64,000 bases of DNA, from NCBI GenBank assembly GCA_028279375.1, contig JANQNW010000015.1:186001-250000 (forward strand), given 5' to 3'. A program made the position numbers and the translations under genes. The stretch is from Phycisphaerales bacterium. Lineage in GTDB: Bacteria; Planctomycetota; Phycisphaerae; Phycisphaerales; UBA1924. The notes beneath the pieces are model-generated. The model worked only from the letters and a program-made list of their open reading frames with translations, did not search any database and was not told the origin of the DNA. The number at the start of each line of letters is the position of its first letter. Position 1 is the first letter of the stretch. This document shows positions 36,304 through 43,766 of the stretch, piece after piece.

Positions 36304-37005
36304 TCAGCGCTTGCGGCGCATGGCGATGATTCCGCTGAGTCCGAGCAGGGAGGCCGCGCCGGGCGCAGGGACTTTCGTCACGACGAAGCTGGAGATGGCG
36401 GGGTTTCGGATGCTGTATTCGGAATTGAAGCCGAAGTCGATGAGGTCGTACCGGATGTTGAACGGGATGTCGCCGTAGTAGTCGCCCGGATCTGAAGGCA
36501 GCGGCGATGCGAAGAGAGGCATCGCGGCGACCTCGAAGGTATTGATCTCGAATGCCCCACTGGCGAAGCCGGGGGGCGTCGCCCAGTTGCTGTTCTTCCA
36601 GTACAGCTCGGAGCCATTCCCGGGTCTGTGCACACCCTGGATGTGATTCAACCCACCTGGCGCCGCGGGAGTGCTCGCTGTGATGCCGACATCCCTGGGT
36701 ATGGAACCGAAACCTACGAATCCACCCTCAACCACGGCTTCGAACGACGCGTACTCCCAGGAGCGGCTGTTGACGCCATTGCTGGCGTACGGGGAGATCG
36801 TGCTGTCCCATGTCACCGTACCGCTCATGGTGATGTTTGCGGGGAATGTCACCAGGTTGCCGAGGCTGTGATCGAAACCCTCGAGTTCATCAAAGGTCGC
36901 AGTGAAATCCAGCCTGAGCATTGCGGCGTTGGCGGCGCCGCCGATGGCGAGGCTGCAGGACAGGAGTGCGATCGCGCTGGTCAGTCTGGTTCTTGTGATT
37001 GACAT
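36304..37005 (-). CDS. Secreted protein with C-terminal sorting tag (copy B)
   Basis: 233 residues from ATG 37005. Paralogue of copy A: MLRLDFTATFDELEG, MSGTVTWDSTISPYASNG, SRSWEYASFEAVVEGGFV, SPLPSDPGDYYGDIP. The last ~20 residues (KVPAPGAASLLGLSGIIAMRRKR) and the DNA encoding them are nearly identical to those of copy A. It shares a ~90-nt upstream leader with copy C. It is probably a surface or extracellular protein sorted by the tag. Confidence 0.82.
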   Translation of the reverse strand: MSITRTRLTSAIALLSCSLAIGGAANAAMLRLDFTATFDELEGFDHSLGNLVTFPANITMSGTVTWDSTISPYASNGVNSRSWEYASFEAVVEGGFVGFGSIPRDVGITASTPAAPGGLNHIQGVHRPGNGSELYWKNSNWATPPGFASGAFEINTFEVAAMPLFASPLPSDPGDYYGDIPFNIRYDLIDFGFNSEYSIRNPAISSFVVTKVPAPGAASLLGLSGIIAMRRKR

Positions 37006-37095
37006 TGTTCTCTTCCTTCTTTGCGTATGTGCGATGACGCCCGGGATCAGGCCGTCTATTGAGACCTCGATGTCTGCGCCGTCATCGCGCAAAGA
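37006..37095 (-). promoter_or_regulatory. Conserved leader of copy B
   Basis: The ~90 nt before copy B closely match the segment before copy C (37913-38002). On the transcript the block begins with GATGACG and ends with CGTCATC, a 7-bp inverted pair, and encloses the hairpin GTCT-CAAT-AGAC. A purine-rich AAGGAAGAG ribosome site follows. Confidence 0.45.
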
Positions 37096-37204
37096 AGTTC
37101 GAAGAACTCGCATGGCTCGCTCTCTGTAGCGTCGCGCCTCGGCCTATCGACAACGGCCCGGGGATATGCCCGGGCCGTGAGGGGATGCAGGGTTGTCTGA
37201 AGAT

Positions 37205-37912
37205 TCAGCGGCGACGCCGGCGCGTCGCAACCAGGCCGGCGATTCCGAAGAGGGCGGCGGCGCCGGGCGTGGGAACCTCCGTCACGACAAAGCTCGTGGA
37301 GACGGGGTCATGGAAGGAGTAGTGGGTGCTGGCGCCGAAGTCCTGCAAGCGGAACTGGAGCCAGAATGGGATGGCGCCGTAATAGTCGCCCGGAGCTGAA
37401 GGCAGCGGTGAGATGGAGAAGGGCATCGCGCTGATCTGCCCCGAATGGATACTGAATACCCCTGAGCCGAATCCGGCGGGCGGCGACCAGTTGACGTTGT
37501 TCCAGGTCAGGCTCGAGCCGTTCGTAGGATTGTGGTGCGCAACCTCGAGGTTGTTGAAGCTATCCGGCACTGCAGGGGTGCTCGGTGTGATGCCCACATC
37601 CCTCAGGTTCGAATCAAAGTCGACGAAAGATCCCTCAACCACAGCGTCGAACGACGTGTACTCGTAGGCGCGATTGCTCACACCGTTATGGAGGAACGGG
37701 GAGAGACTGCTGTCCCAGGTCACCGTGCCGCTCACCGTGACATCGGCTGGGAGATCCGCGAGATTGCCGATCACGTACTGCTCGCCACGGATCTCGTTGT
37801 AGGTCGCACTGAAATCCAGCTGGAGCATGGCGGCGTTGGCGGCGCCGCTGATCGCGAAGCTGCAGGAGAGGAGTGCGAGCGTGCGGGTTCGGTTGATTTG
37901 TGCGATTGACAT
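37205..37912 (-). CDS. Secreted protein with C-terminal sorting tag (copy C)
   Basis: 235 residues from ATG 37912; the frame is open much further upstream, but the signal peptide (MSIAQINRTRTLALLSCSFAISGAANA) fixes the start. Shared blocks: MLQLDFSATYNEI, VSGTVTWDSSLSP, RAYEYTSFDAVVEGSFVDFDS, SPLPSAPGDYYG. The tag is VPTPGAAALFGIAGLVATRRRRR, more divergent than in copies A and B. It is the oldest or most drifted of the three by this measure. It is divergently oriented from the sigma gene at 38153. Confidence 0.82.
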   Translation of the reverse strand: MSIAQINRTRTLALLSCSFAISGAANAAMLQLDFSATYNEIRGEQYVIGNLADLPADVTVSGTVTWDSSLSPFLHNGVSNRAYEYTSFDAVVEGSFVDFDSNLRDVGITPSTPAVPDSFNNLEVAHHNPTNGSSLTWNNVNWSPPAGFGSGVFSIHSGQISAMPFSISPLPSAPGDYYGAIPFWLQFRLQDFGASTHYSFHDPVSTSFVVTEVPTPGAAALFGIAGLVATRRRRR

Positions 37913-38002
37913 AGTTCGGTTCCTTCTTCTCGAGTGAGAGATGACGCCCGAGATGGGGCCGTCTATAGAGACCTCGATGTCTGCGCCGTCATCGCGCAAC
38001 GA
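37913..38002 (-). promoter_or_regulatory. Conserved leader of copy C
   Basis: Homologous to 37006-37095. The inner hairpin is GTCT-CTAT-AGAC here, so the stem is kept while the loop changes. The outer GATGACG/CGTCATC pair is also kept. Confidence 0.45.
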
Positions 38003-38140
38003 AGAGAGGAGAATTTCGCGATCGGGGCTGGGAGGCAGTTCGCTCAATGGCCGGTGATTCAGCGCGAAGTCGCAGATAAGGGGGATTCGGGCGGCCTCAG
38101 GCGTCTCCGGAAAAGGGAAAGGCGCATCTGCGAGCGCTGG

Positions 38141-38146
38141 TAAACT
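38141..38146 (+). promoter_or_regulatory. Candidate -10 box of the second sigma gene (leaderless)
   Basis: TAAACT, 6 nt before ATG 38153. The same hexamer stands 8 nt before the PD40 kinase start (10353). Confidence 0.4.
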
Positions 38147-38152
38147 CAGGTC

Positions 38153-38728
38153 ATGGGGTTGGACACTGAGCGACAGACGGAGCTCCTGAGCCTCATCTCG
38201 CAGGACGACGGGTCCGCTGTCGCACAGATGCTTCCGGCGATCTATGACGAGCTTCGATCGCTGGCGGATTCGTATCTGCGGCGGGGCCGACCCGGCCACA
38301 CGCTTCAGCCGACGGCGCTGGTGCATGAGGCGTATATGCGTCTGGCGAACAACAGTGAACTGCGCATCGAGGATCGGCAGCACTTCTTCGCGATCGCCGC
38401 GAAGACGATGCGCTATGTTCTTGCCGACCACGCGAAAGGGCGAGCGGCGCTCAAGCGGGGCGGCGGCAGCGACCGGGTGACGCTGAGCGGTCTCGTGGAT
38501 TCCGACGACGAGTCAACGTATGACGCGGCCGATCTCGACGAGGCGCTCACCGCGCTTGCCCAGATTCACGATCGACAGGCGACGATCGTCGAGATGCGCT
38601 TCTTCGCCGGGCTCACGATCGACGAGGTCGCGGAGGTGCTCGGGATCTCCAAGCGGACGGTGACGCTGGACTGGACATTCGCCCGGGCGTGGCTCCGCGC
38701 CCGATTGCTCGAGGATGATGAGGAATGA
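38153..38728 (+). CDS. ECF-like RNA polymerase sigma factor paired with kinase
   Basis: 191 residues. Region 2 has MLPAIYDELRSLADSYLRRGRPGHTLQPTALVHEAYMRL and FFAIAAKTMRYVLADHAKGRAALKRGGG; region 4 has LAQIHDRQATIVEMRFFAGLTIDEVAEVLGISKRTVTLDWTFARAWLRARL. It is the same family (TIGR02999) as the sigma factor at 33738 but clearly diverged, so it is unlikely to be a recent duplicate. It overlaps the kinase start by 4 nt. Possible targets include the divergent sorting-tag genes. Confidence 0.93.
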   Translation: MGLDTERQTELLSLISQDDGSAVAQMLPAIYDELRSLADSYLRRGRPGHTLQPTALVHEAYMRLANNSELRIEDRQHFFAIAAKTMRYVLADHAKGRAALKRGGGSDRVTLSGLVDSDDESTYDAADLDEALTALAQIHDRQATIVEMRFFAGLTIDEVAEVLGISKRTVTLDWTFARAWLRARLLEDDEE

Positions 38729-41319
38729 GCGAGCAGGGATCTCATCATCGGCTTCAGGAGATCTTCCACGAAGCGCACGGCCTGTCCGGCCCCGATCGAC
38801 TTCACTTCGTCGATGAGGCGTGCGGAGACGACGCGGCGTTGCGATCCGAAGTGCTTCGGCTGCTGAAGGTCGCTGATCGAGATGATGATCCGATGGCGGA
38901 TGATGCGCTTGCCGCGGGTGATCAGTTCTCCGCTGCGAACTCCGAAACTGAAATGCCCTCGGAGTTTGGTGGATGCCGGATCATTCGACAGCTGGGCGCC
39001 GGCGGGATGGGCACGGTGTGGGAGGCGGAGCAGCTGGCGCCGCGACGGCGCGTGGCGATCAAAGTGTTGAGCTCCAGGCTGGTGAGCTCGTCGATGATGC
39101 GCCGGTTCCAGCGAGAGTCGGATGCGCTGGCGCTGCTGCGCCATCCGGGGATCGCGCAGATCTACGACATCGGCGTGGACTCGGCACTGGGAAGCCCGAC
39201 GCCGTACATCATCATGGAGCTGATCGAAGGTGAGACGCTCACGGCATACGCAGAGAAGGCGAGTCTCGGGACGCGAGAGCGCCTCGAGCTTGGGGCGCTG
39301 GTGTGCGAGGCCGTCGATCATGCGCATCAGCGGGGCGTGATTCATCGCGATCTGAAGCCTGCGAACATTCTGGTTGATTCGTCGGGGCAGCCGCACGTGC
39401 TGGACTTCGGCATCGCGCGCATCACGGATGCGGATATCGAAGCCACGCGCGTCACCGAACTCGGGCAGATCGTCGGGACGATCGCGTACATGAGTCCGGA
39501 GCAGGCTGGGGGATCACCGGAGGACATCGACGCGCGCAGCGACGTGTACGGGCTCGGGGTCGTGATCTACGAGCTGCTGAGCGGGCGGTTGCCGCACGCG
39601 ACTTCGACGGTCTCGCTTCTCGAAGCCGTTCGAACGATTCAGGAGGAGTCGCCGGACAGGCTCAGCCGGGTGGACACGCGATATCGCGGCGACATCGAGA
39701 CGATCGTCGCGAAGGCGATCCGGAAAGAAAAGGACGCGCGCTATCAGAGCGCGGGCGCGCTCGCGGATGACATCCGGCGGTATCTGACGAATCAGCCGAT
39801 CCTGGCGCATCCGCCGAGCGGCGTGTACCTGATGAAGAAGTTCGTGCGCCGCCATGTGGGGCTGGTCACGAGCGTGGTTCTGCTTGTGCTCATGCTCGTC
39901 GCCGGTCTCGTTGCGACGGGCACGGCCTTGCGCCGCGAGCTCAAGCAGCGGGAGATCGCCGAGCAGGCGCTGACGCGCACGGAGCTGGCGCTGACGCACT
40001 CGGAGGTGACCGCTGGTTTCCTCGAGTCGCTGCTTTTCAGTGTGACACCCATGGAGGCGGCGGGTCGTGACACGGAGCTGATGATGGTCGTGCTCGATCG
40101 TGCGGCTGAGGATATTGACGAGGAGCTTGTTGATCAGCCGCTGATACGCGCGGAGATGCACGTGGTGGTCGGTCGAACCTACGGCCGGCTCAATGAGTTC
40201 GGCCCATCGGTTGAGCATCTCGAGCGCGCGAGAGAGATCTACGCGGCGCACCACGAAGAGTCGCACCCCGATCGGCTCAGTGCGGCGCTGGACCTGAGCG
40301 GCACGCACCGATACGCCGGCGAGCACGAGCGCGCGGCTGAGATCATGGATGAGACACTCGCGGTGTTTGCTGAGCACGGTGAGGACACGAGTGCGTACGC
40401 CGACCATCTCACGGAGCGCGCGCTGCTCGCGATTCAGCTCGGTGATTTCCATGGCGCGTTAGCGCACGCCGAGCACGCTCTTGATCTGCGCGGCAGCGGG
40501 GCTGACTCGGAGATTGGAATCGCCACGCTGATGGCGCGAGGACAAGCCAGACGGCGGAACGGTCAGTTTGAGGACGCGCTGGAAGACTTCGATCGCGTGC
40601 TTGCCGTGCTCGAGCAGCATCCGGATTCGTATCACGAGATGCGTCTGAGCGTGCTCAACTCGATTGCGATTATTCGCAGGGAGTCCGGCGAACTCGAGGA
40701 AGCGGAGCGCCTGTATCGGGAAGCGATCCGGCTCCGGGAGGAACTCGATCCGCGCACTGTTCCCTCCGTCGCCGCGATGCATATGAACCTGGGGCGGTTG
40801 CTCATGCAGCTTGGCCGGATGGAGGAAGCGGAAGCCTCTGTGCGCACGTCTTTGCGGATGTATGACGAGCTCTACGAGGGGGCGGACCTCGGGACCGCCA
40901 TCGGCATCGTCACACTCGCGAATCTGCTCAGCGTGCAGGGGAAGACCGAAGAGGCGCTCGCGAATCTTGATCGGGCGCTTGCGATGTTCGAATCCCTTCT
41001 CGGGCCCGACCATCCGCATGTGGCGGTGCTGCTGACAACACAGTGCAAGACGCTGCTGGACGTCGGGCGTTACGACGACGCGGCCGCGTCGATGCGCCGG
41101 GCGCTGTCAATCGTCGATGCGCGCCAACTCCCGGACGCGGTGTACAGATTCCCGGTGTTGTTTCTGCTGGCGAAGGCGGAGTATGGGCTTGGGAATCGGG
41201 AGGTCGCGGAGGGGCTGTTGAGTGACGCGATCTCCATAGTTGACGAGGACTCGCCGCAGGGCGAGACGGCGATGGCGGAGTTCGTTGAGTGGAGAGCTGC
41301 GATGGATGGGCAGGAGTGA
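38725..41319 (+). CDS. Ser/Thr protein kinase with TPR tail
   Basis: 864 residues. N-terminal helices (RLQEIFHEAHGLSGPDRLHFVD), kinase domain (~84-350) with GAGGMGTVWE, K113, HRDLKPAN (D209), DFG (227-229), AYMSPEQAGG; linker ending PPSGVYLMKKFVRRH; one membrane helix (378-400). The C-terminal ~400 residues are TPR repeats (e.g. YAGEHERAAEIMDETLAVFAEHG, GELEEAERLYREAIRLREEL, GKTEEALANLDRALAMFESL). It is the same layout as the kinase at 31339. It probably transmits an envelope signal to its sigma partner. Confidence 0.93.
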   Translation: MSEQGSHHRLQEIFHEAHGLSGPDRLHFVDEACGDDAALRSEVLRLLKVADRDDDPMADDALAAGDQFSAANSETEMPSEFGGCRIIRQLGAGGMGTVWEAEQLAPRRRVAIKVLSSRLVSSSMMRRFQRESDALALLRHPGIAQIYDIGVDSALGSPTPYIIMELIEGETLTAYAEKASLGTRERLELGALVCEAVDHAHQRGVIHRDLKPANILVDSSGQPHVLDFGIARITDADIEATRVTELGQIVGTIAYMSPEQAGGSPEDIDARSDVYGLGVVIYELLSGRLPHATSTVSLLEAVRTIQEESPDRLSRVDTRYRGDIETIVAKAIRKEKDARYQSAGALADDIRRYLTNQPILAHPPSGVYLMKKFVRRHVGLVTSVVLLVLMLVAGLVATGTALRRELKQREIAEQALTRTELALTHSEVTAGFLESLLFSVTPMEAAGRDTELMMVVLDRAAEDIDEELVDQPLIRAEMHVVVGRTYGRLNEFGPSVEHLERAREIYAAHHEESHPDRLSAALDLSGTHRYAGEHERAAEIMDETLAVFAEHGEDTSAYADHLTERALLAIQLGDFHGALAHAEHALDLRGSGADSEIGIATLMARGQARRRNGQFEDALEDFDRVLAVLEQHPDSYHEMRLSVLNSIAIIRRESGELEEAERLYREAIRLREELDPRTVPSVAAMHMNLGRLLMQLGRMEEAEASVRTSLRMYDELYEGADLGTAIGIVTLANLLSVQGKTEEALANLDRALAMFESLLGPDHPHVAVLLTTQCKTLLDVGRYDDAAASMRRALSIVDARQLPDAVYRFPVLFLLAKAEYGLGNREVAEGLLSDAISIVDEDSPQGETAMAEFVEWRAAMDGQE

Positions 41320-41427
41320 GCTTGCCGGCTCGCCCGGTGCTGACATCTCATTGCTTCGATGGATCAAAGGAACGGATCGAGAACGCAGATCACCGGTTAC
41401 CTCGACATCGGCGCAATTTCTGCGCTA

Positions 41428-41457
41428 AGAAAAGACCCCGCAGTGGAGCAGGGTCTT
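41428..41457 (-). terminator. Rho-independent terminator of the protease operon
   Basis: On the minus strand AAGACCC pairs with GGGTCTT across a 12-nt loop, followed by TTCTTAG. It lies 53 nt after the protease stop at 41510. Confidence 0.7.
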
Positions 41458-41509
41458 GGTAAACATTCTCGATTGCTACTTGCCTTGCTGCTCTGTTCCA
41501 GCGGCTTTC

Positions 41510-42592
41510 TTAGGTGGGCACGGCACCGAGGTCTTCGGGGGTACCGTTTTTCGATGAGGATACGTCGTCCCCGTCTCTGAGAGTTGGAGTAGCCGAGCCG
41601 TCCTTGAGCTCAATCGTGCTATCTCCTTTTGCGTCTGTGGTGACAGTTGGCTCATTTCCACTTCCTCCGTGAGACTCCTCAGCTTGAGTCTCTTCTGGTT
41701 CTGATCCGTCGGGTGTCTCAACAGGGGAACATAGGAACCTGATTGTCGTCTCTCCGCTCGAAGAGGCTTGAAGTTCTGGCAGCGCTGCATTCGCGAGAAG
41801 CGCCAAGAACGCTTCGGCCTCCGTGGGAGGTCGGACGTTATGGAACAGCAAAGCCGTCTCCTGACGGTCGATCACGAATCCGTGATCGGGATACTGCGCC
41901 ACCAACTTGCTGATTGTCCGGTCTTTGACATTGTTGGTCGAGATGCGGCAGGCGTATTGCTCCATGATCGCCATCGCACGGGCCATCTCAGCTAGTCGCA
42001 TCGGATCAATCTGGCGAGCGAGAGATTTGGAGAGGCCGACGGCGATGTCAGTTGCCACCCTTGAGGCCAACTTCGTTGGGAATCGGTGTCGGCGGCCGAG
42101 TCGCAGATGATTGAAGCACTCTTCGTAAGTCTGAATCGCTGCCGATCGGACGGAGGTGATCGCAGTGCTGGCCTTCAAGCCTGACCCGTATTCTGCGATC
42201 TCGTCTTTCTCAAGTGCTTGAATATCAAGAGGTCCCAGTTCAGCGCCATCGGACATGACGATCTCGTCCGCCCCCAGCGCCATCAATGTTCCTGCACTCT
42301 TGCAGTAGCGATCGACAAACACGGTGATGCGTCCATGGCCCTGGTCGTAGTGTTCCTGCAGGAACCGAACTACTCGATACGCACAATCTGGCGACCCGCC
42401 CCCAGTATCTAGCATCAGCAGCAGATTGCTTCTTCTGTTTCGCCGCTTTACGAGAGCGATGAGTTCGTCGTCGACCGGCTCGCGTGTGCGTCCATAGAAG
42501 AACAGGATGTCACACTGCTCTGAGTCAGCGAAGCAGTCGCCTTGTTTCATCAGGAGTTGAAGTGGGCTATTCGTTGTCTCAGTCTTGTTCAT
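41510..42592 (-). CDS. Serine-dehydrogenase-proteinase-like (Clp/SppA-fold) protease
   Basis: 360 residues from ATG 42592, selected because it overlaps the upstream stop (ATGA) and has AAGGAA before it. The ClpP/crotonase-like fold is seen as LLLMLDTGGGSPDCAYRVVR (oxyanion region), RITVFVDRYCKSAGTLMALGADEIVM (catalytic Ser in KSAGT), then AELGPLDIQ. This is the serine dehydrogenase proteinase family (PF01972) pattern, usually HTPGG...SGGT. The last ~75 residues are acidic and low complexity (ETQAEESHGGSGNEPTVTTD). No signal peptide; probably cytoplasmic or membrane-peripheral. GC content is lower than in neighbouring genes. Substrate unknown. Confidence 0.82.
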   Translation of the reverse strand: MNKTETTNSPLQLLMKQGDCFADSEQCDILFFYGRTREPVDDELIALVKRRNRRSNLLLMLDTGGGSPDCAYRVVRFLQEHYDQGHGRITVFVDRYCKSAGTLMALGADEIVMSDGAELGPLDIQALEKDEIAEYGSGLKASTAITSVRSAAIQTYEECFNHLRLGRRHRFPTKLASRVATDIAVGLSKSLARQIDPMRLAEMARAMAIMEQYACRISTNNVKDRTISKLVAQYPDHGFVIDRQETALLFHNVRPPTEAEAFLALLANAALPELQASSSGETTIRFLCSPVETPDGSEPEETQAEESHGGSGNEPTVTTDAKGDSTIELKDGSATPTLRDGDDVSSSKNGTPEDLGAVPT

Positions 42593-42786
42593 CCCGATTC
42601 CTTCCGGACAGAACTCCACCGCTTATTGGCGGCGATGCGCGCTATCTCAGATCGTCGCTCGGCGGAGAGTCGTACCGCCCGGGCGCGACCGCCCTTGAGT
42701 CCGCCAAGACGTCCGAGTGCGACGGCTGCGGGGTTCTTCCGTGTCCCCACTAACTCAGTCTTGGAGATGCTTGAGCGGTCTGGCAC
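42589..42786 (-). CDS. Small basic KNPxAVALGRLGG-family protein
   Basis: 65 residues from GTG 42786; a shorter start at GTG 42750 (53 aa) or a longer one at 42885/42918 is also possible. The core RKNPAAVALGRLGGLKGGRARA and LSAERRSEIARIAANKRW is a recognisable family of very small Lys/Arg- and Gly-rich proteins, common in bacteria, with unknown function and perhaps nucleic-acid binding. It overlaps the protease start by 4 nt, so the two are coupled. It is immediately downstream of tRNA-Asn on the same strand. Confidence 0.65.
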   Translation of the reverse strand: MPDRSSISKTELVGTRKNPAAVALGRLGGLKGGRARAVRLSAERRSEIARIAANKRWSSVRKESG

Positions 42787-42948
42787 GGTACTAGTATCTG
42801 CCCGACCATCCTCTATCTCAAGTCCCAGAGGGCCGGCAGTCACTACCGGACATCTGATCAAGCAGCTGCGCACCTCCGCATTCATCCTCGACTTCCGTCC
42901 TAATCGCGCAAAGAACACGCCCGGTGCGCGTTCGCTCCGGGCGTTGAA

Positions 42949-43020
42949 CTCCCCGAGTAGGACTCGAACCTACAACCTAGCGGTTAACAGCCGCTCGCTC
43001 TACCATTGAGCTATCGGGGA
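42949..43020 (-). tRNA. tRNA-Asn (anticodon GUU)
   Basis: On the minus strand: acceptor TCCCCGA pairs with TCGGGGA; D-arm TAGCTCAATGGTAGAGC; anticodon arm GCGGCTGTTAACCGC with GTT; T-arm GTAGGTTCGAGTCCTAC. Discriminator G. No CCA encoded. All arms pair well. Confidence 0.96.
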
Positions 43021-43126
43021 TCTGGTTGCACGAAATCCCTTCTGGCGGGGCCTGAAGGGGGATTCCCGGGCGGGGCCGGGGAGGGACGTGAAGATAGCCC
43101 GTCCGTCCTCAGAATCAAGTGTCGGC

Positions 43127-43154
43127 TTGCCAGGCCCGCGGCTTTCGCTACACT
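43127..43154 (+). promoter_or_regulatory. Probable sigma-70 promoter of rpmE
   Basis: TTGCCA (43127-43132), 16-nt spacer, TACACT (43149-43154). It is the best -35/-10 pair in the window. It gives a GC-rich leader of ~120 nt before rpmE, which may carry structure for ribosomal-protein regulation. Confidence 0.6.
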
Positions 43155-43280
43155 CCCCGATCCTGTTCGGAGAGGGGCCCTGGGGGGTTCCCTGGAGAAT
43201 CCGGGCGGGTGGCCGCCGAGGGCCTTCGGGTTCCGGCGCCGAAACCAATATGAATCCCTGACTGTGAGCCAGAGACTGCC

Positions 43281-43502
43281 ATGAAGGACATCCATCCGAC
43301 CTTTTACCCGAGCTGCAAGGTCTACTTCAACGGCGAGGTCGTCATGACCGTCGGTGCGACGGTGCCGGAGATGCATGTGGACGTCTGGTCCGGCTCGCAT
43401 CCTTTCTTTACGGGCAAGCAGTCCTTCGTGGACGCCGCAGGACGCGTGGAGAAGTTCCAGCGGAAGTTCCAGGGCAACTACTTCAAGAACAAGAAGAAGT
43501 GA
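43281..43502 (+). CDS. rpmE: 50S ribosomal protein L31
   Basis: 73 residues: MKDIHPTFYPSCKVYFNGEVVMTVGATVPEM..., then VDVWSGSHPFFTGKQSFVDAAGRVEKFQRKFQ, the conserved L31 ending. Only one Cys (C12) remains; the CxxC pairs of the zinc form are absent, so this is the C-minus type. It bridges the ribosomal subunits at the central protuberance. It is followed by a strong terminator and stands alone. Confidence 0.96.
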   Translation: MKDIHPTFYPSCKVYFNGEVVMTVGATVPEMHVDVWSGSHPFFTGKQSFVDAAGRVEKFQRKFQGNYFKNKKK

Positions 43503-43562
43503 TCCGGGTTTCGCTCGATCGAGCGGCCTGATCACTCTTCAACAAGCCCCCGTCTTTGAAAG

Positions 43563-43589
43563 GCCCTTCGCTTCGGCGAGGGGCTTTTT
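43563..43589 (+). terminator. Rho-independent terminator of rpmE
   Basis: 9-bp stem GCCCTTCGC / GCGAGGGGC (one G-T pair) closed by a TTCG tetraloop and followed by TTTTT. 61 nt after the rpmE stop. Confidence 0.9.
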
Positions 43590-43766
43590 CGATGCGCCAG
43601 TGGGGTCGGCGATGCGGCGGGCCGGAATTGGGAGTTCGTCGCGCCGGATTCGTCGTGAGCCGGCGTTTCCAAGTCCTGCTGATGAAAGGCCCGGAGTCGC
43701 TCCCATGGCATGGGCAATGCCGCGAGCTGACCGGGCGAGACACCGAATGACTCGGAGGTCCGGACA

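Noticed and set aside
37913..38431. N-terminal extension of sorting-tag copy C by 173 residues
   Set aside because: The upstream part has no homology and overlaps the divergent sigma gene; the signal peptide starts at 37912.
41320..43020. Integrated genomic island at tRNA-Asn with attachment repeats
   Set aside because: I compared the 3' end of the tRNA with sequence around 41400-41600 by eye and found no direct repeat, and no integrase gene is present. Only the composition shift is reported.
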